Positions 47,101 to 58,200 of a stretch of DNA of 64,000 nt are shown piece after piece. The DNA is taken from assembly GCF_000003815.2 (NCBI RefSeq), contig NC_049986.1:22365464-22429463 (forward strand). The letters are read 5' to 3'. Position 1 is the first letter of the stretch. Each line of letters begins with the position of its first letter. The translations under genes and the position numbers were made by a program. Source of the DNA: Branchiostoma floridae (taxonomy: Eukaryota; Chordata; Leptocardii; Amphioxiformes; Branchiostomatidae). The notes beneath the pieces were generated by a model. It had not been told where the DNA came from, did not search any database, and saw nothing but the letters and a program-made list of their open reading frames with translations.

Positions 47101-49769
47101 CATGAAGCCGTCAAATGCAAACCCACGGGGTGTAACAGAGTCGTAGAACCAGTTGTCTAGTGGGTCGTCTGAGTAGAAGTTATTCAGACTTTTAATCCCC
47201 AAGGTTGGGAGGATGGTTTCTCCCAGGTTGACCACCTTGAGGTGCAGATAGTGAGTCAGTCGACGGAAATACGCGACATTTGCTTCATTTTCCTTCTCTA
47301 CCAAAATGGCAAACTCCAGATCTGAGTATGGAGTTACCAGTCCTGTGGCCTGTGAACCCAAACCTATCAGGGCATACTTACAGGGAGGGGGACCCATCAC
47401 CACGATACACTCATCTACTAGCTGCCTAATAAATTTCTTTCTTTCTTCTGTAATTTTCTCAAACAACTTTTTGACAGCGTCAGCTCGCTTGGTCTCTATC
47501 TGCCTAATTAAAGGGTTCTCCTCATCAGTGACGTCTTCTTGACCTCCAAAATTCAAAACTTTCTCAAAGTACTCATCAACAGCGTCAGCTCGATTTTTTG
47601 CTATGTCCCTAGTAGCAAAGTGACTTTTATGATTTGCGTAGGGGTTCAGCTCTTTGTCAATGGTTTCCATTTCTTGTTTGATTTGATTCCGTAATTCATT
47701 GAGATGACCTATGTTTTCATGACTATTACTTTTGCAAACACTATCACAACTGCCCAAGACATACTTTAAGAATAATGCTTCAGATGCTTGAATTGCCTTT
47801 TGAAGATTGCAATTCAATTCCTCATCCCCTGACCTGGCTACTGCTGCCTGGTACAGCGCCGCCGCCTTGACAAAGTCTCCCCCGTCTCCTGTTTGACAGC
47901 CTCGCTTGCAGTACACATTGCCCAACATTTGCAGTGGCGAAGCCTCTCTTTCGAATTGTAGACGCGTAGGATCTGTAGGAACGATATTTACATGTCCAAA
48001 TGCTAATATTATGAAAGCCGACACTAAAAGGTATTTCATATCTCAGCTGGGTAAAATGTTACTTTGTCAAGCCTATCTCCTTGTAGACATCGCGGTGAAA
48101 ACGCATTTCCTTCTTTCCAATGCTATTGTCCTTTGTTGTATTAGGATTTTTTTACTGTAAACAATCCACATGTACTATATATATATGTTACCAACTTTTG
48201 CCGTACCTCTGACATGTACAAGCCTGAGTGCTGCTGCAAAGTCCTGCTCCGCTGAGTCATGGTCTCCCATCTGTATAGCCTCCTCACCTTTCTGTAGGTG
48301 TTCTTTGTACTGCCTGAAAATGGTTTGCAGTGTTTTACTTTTAGAAGTCAATGAAACATTTCTATTCATTCATTCATTCATTCAATCATTCATTTTTTCG
48401 TATTTTGTTCGTTAATTCATTATTTTTATTGGGGCAATAAATGGCTTGCAATATGGGGCTCTTTTCTCTGGAGTATTGCAATCATAATTGTTACGAAAGT
48501 TTAGTCACGAAGACGTCGATGTGGGTTGCAAGGACCACCTTACATGTGCACACCGATCTTAACCTCAGTTAGATACACACAGATTACCTCGCAACTGAAT
48601 GTTACTGACCTGGCTGTTTCCTCGGTATAAACGGCAACGCCTTGACGTACAGGCGGCAGCCTATAGCTTGTCTTGCTGGCCTTTGACGTCATCTGGAAAT
48701 TACCAGGATGTTTTTGCGCTCTCAGTATAATAGCTCTGATAGTAGTAATATTGGTGGTATTGACATAAAGGCATGTATACAATCATTAGCATTGTGCAAA
48801 TATCAGAGTTCAAAAGGCTCCCCCCGTTGCTATATACGCGAGCTGGATAAAAAGTCCCGTTGGTACACAATTTTATAAGGGCGGCATATCTCATAGCAAC
48901 TTGTCCTTGCATAAAACACCACCACATATACAAGCGATGTGTGTAACAGGTCCTCTATGTGATATTATCAGTTGGTCCTGGTACCTAGGCCTGACCATGA
49001 TAAAAGTGAAGCAGTTTCCAATGCGCCGTTAGTTATTCTGTTTTTTTTAAACACTTACCCGTCTTGTAACTGCCTGCATGTCTCTCCTGACCTTTGCTGC
49101 GTGCAGTAAGCGATGTGTGAGGACGGTTTTCCCATGTGGATCGCCACATCGCTCCAGGGCTGTGCTGTACAGGGCTGTAGCCTTGGTCAAGTGTCTGGGC
49201 TTTTTTAAGTCTCTTCCTCTCTTAAGGTTCACGTCTCCGAGACTTTTCATAGCCTCTACTTCTAACAGGTTGTTCCTTTCCGTTATTCCTTCTACAAGGA
49301 TCTCTGTGTAGCCTTCTAAGATGGAGTCCATATGACCGCCTTTAGCCCATGTCTTATCAAAGTCTTGAAAGATCTCTGAAGTCCTTGCAACAGTAGGGAC
49401 GACTGTGTCGCCATCTGAGCCAGCTATGTGTGTTTTCTGCCTGAGTTTCTCGGCGAGTTTGACCCTATGTACGAGAGACTCCCCTTCTCCCGGATCCTCA
49501 CACCGGAGCAGTGCGGCCCTGTACAGGTTCAGGCCCCGCTCAAAGTTCCGCGAAGCTTCGGTCTTGTGAAGTCTTCCTTTCTCCACGTTCAAGTCTCCCA
49601 GGCTCTTCAGTACCTCCACTTCCTGTAGCCTGTCCATATCAGACATGGCGGTCAGAAGGGCGCGGCCGTACCCCGTCTCGGCCAGGTCATACATGTTCGC
49701 CGTAACAAACCTCCGGCATCGCACGTCTATAGGGAGAAGTGTGCCCGCAACACGCAGCATGTTCGACAT
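44170..49769 (-). CDS. Gene G: longest DUF294/GlnD-type nucleotidyltransferase-TPR protein
   Basis: Exons, right to left: 49769-49059, 48692-48610, 48313-48207 and 47972-44170. They sum to 4704 nt, or 1567 aa plus stop, all in phase. The start is MSNMLRVAG. Residues 1-237 form the helical repeat region and short linker exons follow. The NTase core has S507, D518 and E520 in GLGSQATG...SDLEF, then a helical middle, then about 16 TPR units (46.36-44.19 kb), the longest array in the cluster. Compared with E it carries an extra segment of about 40 residues before the NTase, which duplicates the RADAV...FEK helix. An in-frame ATG at 48039, inside the preceding intron, opens a hydrophobic stretch that looks like a signal peptide (see finding); I prefer the spliced start by comparison with E and F. 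A poly(A) signal lies at 44066-44071. Confidence 0.87.
44190..46360 (-). repeat. Gene G TPR array, about sixteen units
   Basis: Units of 42-45 residues from [14 protein letters not shown] to [14 protein letters not shown]. Units are more diverged from each other than in F. No introns interrupt the array. Confidence 0.85.
48366..48394. repeat. ATTC tetranucleotide repeat
   Basis: ATTCATTCATTCATTC with one interruption, in a gene G intron just upstream of linker exon 48207-48313. Confidence 0.8.
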
Positions 49770-52247
49770 GGTGATCAGGCAGGTAATGATATCTGGCTGG
49801 TGATGATCGGCCCAGATAGCAGAACACTAAGGATGTTCAGAAACGACTTTCAGTCGCCACGTAACGCGGAATCGTTAGCAGGGGGAATACCAGGTGAGCG
49901 TGTGACGTCATTGAGCCCGCAGGTCCTGCCAGATACCACTTAAATTTTCCTTTGTCCTTTCTGTTATACACAAGTTCTAGGTTTTGAAATTTTACTGAAC
50001 AAATAAGGCGTAATTCAAGATTATTCATTCATACACCTATTCTGCAAACACGTTCTCTTGTAACCCTACATACACCTTAGACTAGAACTGGTATACACCT
50101 GGCACGAGTTCAAATGTCAAACCAGTAAGCAAGAATCTTTGCTTGCCGGGTCTGCAGTTCACATATGATCTTCCAGGCGGCGCTTATCCGTTGACTATTG
50201 GGTCGGCCTGACAGAGAATCGCTGGTCGAAACAGCAAAATTGTATCTTGAGACGATAGTCTGTCCCCACTGTGTTATTGATTCAAACATTTCACAGCAGG
50301 ATATTTCCTGATGGATCGAGGTTTAATCACGCATTCTTTAAGTCTACTAACGTCATAAAATGCCAACGGTTAAAGGAAAGGGGAAAGATCCGTAAGAATT
50401 AAAACTCTATTGTACGGCAAAACATACTCTGTGTGTTGAGTCATTTTTAACCTTCTTGACCTCTAAGATTCCATAATGACGACAACAACTTCTTTTGCCT
50501 TAACCCAATCCAGACCGGGCTTTTTTGGGATACCTGGGACCGGGGGGGGGGGGGGGGGGGCTCATTTGGGCCCCCCTTTGTAATTTCAAAACGGCTTGTG
50601 TTACGAACACCAAATTTTGAGGAGATGATGTACTAGTGAAGTTTTATATTTTCTGTAATTTTTGTATCATAATAACGTAATATGACGTAATTATGACGTC
50701 ATAATGTCATATTTCGGGCTAAAATCGTCTAAATATTGAATTTTCGCTATACCTAAAGGTATTAAACAAAATGATGACTATAAACGGTAACTTCTTTGGT
50801 TTTAAGTCTGCCAAGTCTTTTGTTGCCAATGACGACGACGCTGACGTCTGTATGACGTCAGAAAATGACGTCATTTGTCCGCCATCTTGGATTGACAAGC
50901 TTGAATTTTCTGAAATACGTTTTTTTTCTACATATAACCCCAAAACCCAATGGAAGTGGACTAAAAGGGTTCAAGTGATTGTATTTTGTAAGAAAATAAA
51001 AGATTGTGACGGAATTTGAGTAAAAATAACATGTATTTAACGTTGATAATGGCATTGTCCGCCATCTTGGATTTTGAGCCATGACGTCATCAAATTAGCA
51101 TAATTTATGAATATTTAATTAGAAATGTAGTTTAGAATTACGCAGGATGTTAATGATATAGATAAACAAGTGTGGTCTCGCAATAAAACCGTGAAATCTC
51201 ATAATTCAAACTGAAATTAGTAAATTTGGTAAAATGTGCCTGTCAGAAACCCGTTGCCATGACAACACGAAACATTACAATTTCAAAATCTTTTCGTAAA
51301 ATTGTAGCCAACAATATTTTAGGAAAAGTCACGAAGTTTCGTAGTCCTAGCACACGTCGTTCGGCAGTTATAGGACGTCAAAGTTGGCGCGGGCACTTTT
51401 AGCCCCCCCCCCCCCCAGGTCTGGATAGGGTTAACTTGGAAGTTCATCTTCTTCTTTTTTTGCCAATTTGAAACGTTTTTATCCGCACGCTCGCATCAGT
51501 TTTGGCGTTTCCAGATGATGTCATCCATATAATCAAACCAACATGCCTAATTGGCAGGGAAAACTTAATAATGATAGTATCAACTATCTCTGTAGAGATG
51601 AAGAGCATTGACGTTGTGATCTAATTTTAGACACGGAAGTTGCAGCTGGCAGGGGAATAACCTTGTAAGTCCGGCTGTGGTTTCCACGTCATTATCAAAA
51701 CACCTGCTGACCAATTTGTTAAACTTTAACCAGGAGATACAAACCGTTGGAGTGTTTTATTTTGTTCAAAGTCGTGTGTGTTAAAAGCTGATAACAACAC
51801 ACACAGTCGGAACTTCCTCGTGCGGACATGTGAGTGTGTCTTGCTTAAGTTCAGATGTTTGAGCTGTAGGTTCTTTTAACTCTTACCTGCCAGAAATATG
51901 GTAGAAAACACAGGCTTTGACGAGCCTCGTATTTACATTTGAGTCGGGTACAAGGGTTGATATGAGGGGATCTTGTGCTGTTGGCTTATTATAATCTAAA
52001 ATTCCGTGGTTCGAATGACCATTCTGATTTTCTTTAAACATTTGTAGCAAGTCTGTCGCAAGACGAATGCAAATTGGTCAAAACTTTTTTGCTAGTGTTA
52101 AAAAGTCCGTTTTGTACCAAGAGACTTTAGTGCTTTCTAAAAAATAACATCATTACTTCGAAATTCAAGGTGAGCAATTTCTTGTGTTGAATGGCAGTTT
52201 AAAACTTAATATCATTACTTCTTACAAGTTTCCTTCAAAGCACAACA
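49770..52247. promoter_or_regulatory. Divergent interval between G and C
   Basis: The only spacer between the starts of an NTase-TPR gene and a sushi receptor gene. It contains the 50500-51434 element. The two sides presumably carry the promoters, but no TATA box or other core element could be assigned with confidence. Confidence 0.4.
50500..51434. mobile_element. TTAA-bounded element with G/C homopolymer ends
   Basis: Left end TTAACCCAATCCAGACC, right end GGTCTGGATAGGGTTAA. A run of 19 G at 50542-50560 faces a run of 14 C at 51403-51416. The interior has two GCCATCTTGGAT boxes and repeated GACGTCAT. It is related to the element at 40.2 kb. It sits between G and C. Confidence 0.75.
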
Positions 52248-55200
52248 ATGTCGTCGTCACCGGGCAGCAGAGAGCTGCTCCCTCGGGGCAGGTTGACTTT
52301 TGGCCCGACGAAAATAGCCTGGACCACCCGGTGCGATCACCTACAGCCTCGGGGTGACTCGGCTGGGCGGACTCGGATCAGACGGTACAAGACTAGACAC
52401 AAGCCGAGGACAACATCGGGGACGAGGGACCTCGGCAATGACAATGTACCGGTAACAAAAGAAAGCTTTATGCATTTCTTCTATTTACTTTTAAGAGTTC
52501 CCATGTTCTACAATTCCTTGCGTCGAAGATTATGTTTTGTTTGCATTTGTTAGTACATTGTGTTCTGCTTCCCGCTGGCGTATTTGTATAGCTTTGGCAA
52601 CATGGGTGCTTCATTGTCATACTAGTTAAGTATTATTTCTGAGTAAAGCCTAAAGGCTTTTGCTAAACACTTGCTTAAAGATAGTGGCTACAGTCCATTC
52701 ATGATAAAGTTGATAAAAAAATATACAAGCTTGTAAATACGTCCTAGGTTAGATTTTGTTGATTAAATAAAGCAGTGTACTTATACTATAATATAGGAGT
52801 GTTAAATAGTGACCAATGAATGTGTCATATGCTGTTTAAATGTCACTTATTATAATTTTCATCCCCAGGCCTCGAGCTCGTCAACACGGCCCAAAAGTTC
52901 CTTCACGTGGAAAAACATCCTCGTCCGGGAAGCACATCAGGAACTCCTAGTAGGAAATTTGTCTTATTTTAGCTTTGATATCATACCTGGGCCGAATAAC
53001 GTTCGATGCGTGTGATAACAATGTTATCAATGACAACGACGTTTATTGCATATTTATGCTCCAATGGGGCTAAATGCAGTAAGTTTGATACAAAGAGAAT
53101 AACAAGTAAACTTCCTCATGTCTAACTCATATCTGTACTGTACATGCTTCGCCCCTCTTCTCAAAACATGTGTAGACAAACTTACATTGTTCTTCCATTA
53201 CGCCATAGTTATTAATGGTATTAGATATTTGAGCAAGACTGCCTTTTATTACATGGTCTAACATAGAATAATTCGAACGCACTTCGCGCGCGCCGCTGTC
53301 GAAAGTTCGAATACCGGATTTGGACGTTGGACTTGATGTTGTTACAATTGTTTGTTCAACCCGGCACACCAAATCCGGTTATTTTCACACAAAAGGTCGG
53401 CTGATTATGTATTCACTGATACATAACTTATTGAAAAATAACACCCTCTTCTTGAGTTTAGGACCCCTTTATTTCAACTTTACCCGGAACACCAGAATTC
53501 CGCAGTGAACGTCTCGACGAAGACATCCCAAGAGACCCTGCACCACTTCAAGACCCCCAAGATAGTCGGTACGTCATAGAGTTCCACAGGATACTTTTCA
53601 AAAGTGGCGCTTTAGGGACCATGCCTTTGACAGATAAAATTGTTATTTATGATATTAGCAAATAGAACAGTTCCAACATACGCTAAATGGTACATTACCT
53701 GTTCCAAGGTGCGTTGCCGTTGACGAGATAAAGGAAGAACTCCGGATCCACTACGAAGAATCCGCCGAAAGTATGGATTCAAAGATAGAAAAGGTACTGA
53801 GTGCTGTCTTTTTCTACATTGTTATTATTTTCTCTAAAGCGTTCTGTTATTTATCTTGATTTCAAGTCCCCAAAAGATGTGGATAAAAATAAGCTTCTGT
53901 TTCTTTTATGTCTGTTGTCATCTTTTGTTCTATCTCAGGCTCCACTGAAAAGGCAGCCGAGTTGTGACTCCCTCTTCACCAGGAAGCACCTGAAGCCCGC
54001 CGGAGTCTGGAGGCCGTATGGTCCGCCGCTGTACGGGCACGGGTCCGCCCTGAACCCGCCGCACAGGAAAGGGCCGGACACGCTGGTCATCCTCGCCACC
54101 ATCTTCTACTGCCTGGCCATCCTGACAGCTGTGGTCTTCGCTGTCTTGTTCAAGGCCATCATTCTGTCAGGTGACTAGAGAACCTAACTCTAGGACCGAA
54201 ATGAATGGACTCGAATCATGTATTTTATATGTATGCAAATTGATAGGACTTAACTAATAGGACTTATAAGGTTGTAAACTGTATCTCTGTTATATAAGTT
54301 ATATACCCTTACCTCTTCCCTCATGACCTCTATGAAAAGCGGCCTGCAGGCCGATTTGAGCTTTCATGAAAAATATAAAGGTTCAAACAAACAAACAAAC
54401 AAACAAATGAACAAACAACTTTTTTCCCAACCTCTGCTGTCTTACCGCAGTAGCAGTTGTGGTCTTCAAGAACTGTTCATGACCATAGCCCTATCAGAGC
54501 GCTGTGATTTTATATATCTTTTATTTTCTTCAGCTTTTATCTTCTCACTTTTGTCACATTTTTTATCAGAGCTCCTGTGGTTTAAGAAGACTGTAGGCCA
54601 AAGGGTACTCTTTTTCTTTCCTCTCTATTTTCGGAGGCTGCAGTTTTTTCCTTTATATTTTGTCTATCATTTCGATGCTTCAACAGTCCACACGCCCCCG
54701 GAGCCCGTGCCCGCGTGGGTTCAGCAGTTTTCCCCGGAGATGCAGAGGTGGTACCAGTTGGCGCTGGCCGGAGGGCGGGACGCATCAGAGATACAGCCTC
54801 CCGGCACCGTGCAGCAGCCGACCCTGCCGCCTCCTGTGGAGGAGTGTGAGTCTTTTGGTCACTTATATTTGAGTTACCTTCAGTCAGTTCTGATTCTGAG
54901 TGTTTGAGGTTTTTACCAGAGTGGCGAAAGAGTGATTTTGATTTCTAATTTTCTTTTTTCTTTTTACTTTTCAGTTTGCGGCCACACGTCCCTCCCCGAG
55001 TCCCTGCCAGACCTACGTCACGGTAACTTCAGCTGCACCAACATCGCCTACTTCAACATCTACGTGCGCATGTGCATCGCCAAGTGTCACGTGGGCTACC
55101 AGACCGATGACGCAGGCCTGCTGTTCTGTAACCGCGGCCGATGGGCGCCGATCCAGCCCGACGTCGTGTCGACACTCGTCGGCGTCGGTCGGGCTGCCGA

Positions 55201-58200
55201 CACGATGCCGAACACCGACCCCCGGGCGCTAGAGTACCTCGGTATCCCCGACAAAATTTACGCGGACGTGGCTTTTAACATTTTAGTTAGGCTTGACCAA
55301 GTTCCTAACCTTTCTATCGTGAAGACATATCTAGACATGTTCTCAGATGACAATATCATCGATTGTGACATGGTACGACGGTTGTTGATCTCGGTCGGTC
55401 CAAATATCGAGGACATCGTCGCCAACCTGGACTTCCTGGACGCTCTGTCCCGTCTAGGTAGGGAGACTGAAGACAGAAAATCATTTTTAAGACACCATGT
55501 AAAAAGAATAAAAACAGTAGATGAATCTATCTTGCAAAAATCAGCTTCTTTTGTAATAAGTTGCTTTAAAACAGAGCCATAAGTGCCATATTGCATTGTC
55601 GTCTTGGTCTTTGTCATCATTGAGCAAAGTAGTCATTCTATCTGTTTTATGAGTAAAAGCAAAATTTACCTAATAAATCTTGTAAAAGTTTGTGTAATTG
55701 GACATCTCCTGTCTGCCTATTCGCAGAGACGTTTGGGGTGACCAGACATCCTGTTTGCAGAACTGTGGACTGTAGAGAAGACGCGGAGGTACTTTTTTTT
55801 CTGATGCGTTATCTAAACAGAAAGAATCAACCAAAGTAACGATATTTTGATATGATTGTTAGGCATAAGCATTTTTCCTCTCATTGACAGAATTTAGCTC
55901 ACGGCCGAGTGAACAGCAGCACAACCACGTACATGTCAGAAGCCAGAGTGGTCTGTGAGCGAGGTTACCTGCCCCGGCACCCTGTACTGACGTGCACGGC
56001 TTCAGGACAATGGGACAAACCCGCACTGTGCGACCCAGGTAGGGTGTTAGACGGGTTTTCGTGTGATCATTATCACTAGGCTCGTAACCAAGGCTAACGA
56101 TAGAGATTTTACACCTTCCAACTGTGCTAGAAATTGACAAATGGCTTTTTACCCAAACGATCAAGTCCTTTGCACGAGTTCTAAAATGTGTGACAAATCT
56201 AAGCAAAACTATAGAGTCGTAGATAATTACTTCCAATATTCTGCTTTTGCCTCATTGTTATTATGCATTATCCACTACGCAGTAACCTGCAGCACACCTG
56301 AGGACCCCCAACGTGGCTCGTACCTGTGCCAGGGTCACGTGTTCTCTGACCGCTGTGACGTCAGCTGTGACGTAGGGTACGTACCGGAAACGGACGACAC
56401 CCTGGGCTGCAGCTGGACCGGAAACTGGACAACTTTCCGCAGAGGAAACGCTACAGAGATGGAAATTGCTTTATCAGCAGGTTTGGAGTAATACACATCC
56501 ACTTTACTTTTTCTATTTCTTATTTTACATCGTGCGCATGACTCATATCAAAACAGGTACCCAAGATAAACTTAATATATACTATTATGCATTAACTTTT
56601 GTGTCTGCTTATTTAGCATGTTACAACGTTGATGTTGCCTCAACACTTTGATTGTTTAGATTGTTTCCTTTTGGCAGACTCCGTTATCTCACAGACTCTG
56701 GCTTGTGTCATCGCCGACTGTGGAAATATTATGGTAAGTTTCTCATATATCAAACCATCTAGGATGGTTGGTTGTTCAGTTATGTGTTTGACAGAAGTCA
56801 TTATTTCATCAATAATGCCTTGATGTAATAGATTTCAATAGCTGAGAATAAGTTGGAAATGTAGCAGTTGAAAAATATCTTCTTCACCTCCCCCATTTAC
56901 AGACGCCCGCTCACGGTGACGTCACCTGTATAGGTATGACATACGGAGAAACGTGCCATCTCACATGTCATGACGGTTACGAACAGTTAAACAGAGACAT
57001 CATCACCTGCCAGGTACAAGGAGACAAAGTAAGATGGAGTGAGGAACCAGAGTGCATTCCAGGTAACAGGATATAATAAACGCCATGCCACCATTGTAGC
57101 TTTAGATTAAGAAGGCCTCCTGATCCTTTGACTAAGTATTATGCATCTTTCTTCTATGATCAAACGTCAAGAAGGTGCACCAACATGGTGTCACTATGAT
57201 AAAACTCTGAACATGATTGCAAAGAATTCCGGCAACTTTTAGAAGATCCTAACTAGTCATCTATGTTTTACCAGTGAGTTGCGGATCCCCTCCCGAGTTC
57301 CCCAACACCGCCCTCCAGTGCGCCAGCGGACACACCTACGGGAACACCTGCGGATTCACGTGTGCGAACGGGTACGAAGGAACGAACCTCCAGAGCGTGA
57401 CGTGCCACAGTACCGGCAACTGGAGCCTACAGGCGGGAGGTAGGACATACTTGAGTACTGTTGCTTTTTCAGTGACCCTTCCTTCTACTTTGTAATAGTA
57501 AACCAATGTACATCACTCATACAATCACGAAAAATGCTGTGGATTGCAGTAGACGTGACTGGACATTGCTAACTATATAATTATCTGTATGATTACAGCG
57601 CTCAAGTCAGTTGTCGGAGGACCAGAGCTATTTTGCCAAAAGAAGGACTGCGGCAATATTTCGGTATGATACTTAAATTAAAACTCAACGAAGCTCAAGT
57701 CTAAGGAGATAAATGCAAGATCATTGACCGTACAAACCAAGTCTTCTCCTTCAACAAGAAACCTCATAATTATAAATGGAAAACCTGTTTGCATTTGTAC
57801 TTATTTGAGTATAGAATAACGTCAGTCAGAAGATCAACAGGCGTATTTTTTAACACCCAGACCCCGGCCCACGGCAGCCTGACGTGCAGCGGGACCAGGT
57901 ACCAGGACTCCTGCCGCCTGACGTGTGAGCCGGGCTACAAAGTTGCCGGCGAGAGCGGCCATCTTCTGCACAGTCTCTACAACTTCAGGTGCACGACAAG
58001 TGGACAATGGAACATCAAGCCGAGGTAAAGGAGTACTATAGGGTGATCATATTTGAGTCCTCATATGTTTCCTTCAAGATAATTCCTACCCAGCGATGAT
58101 CCATGATTCGACATCAAAATCATTTTCGGGCCCAATCTATTTGGGTGGTTAAAACAAAACCGGTACTGGTACCTGCCTATATATACTGGTATAGCATTTT

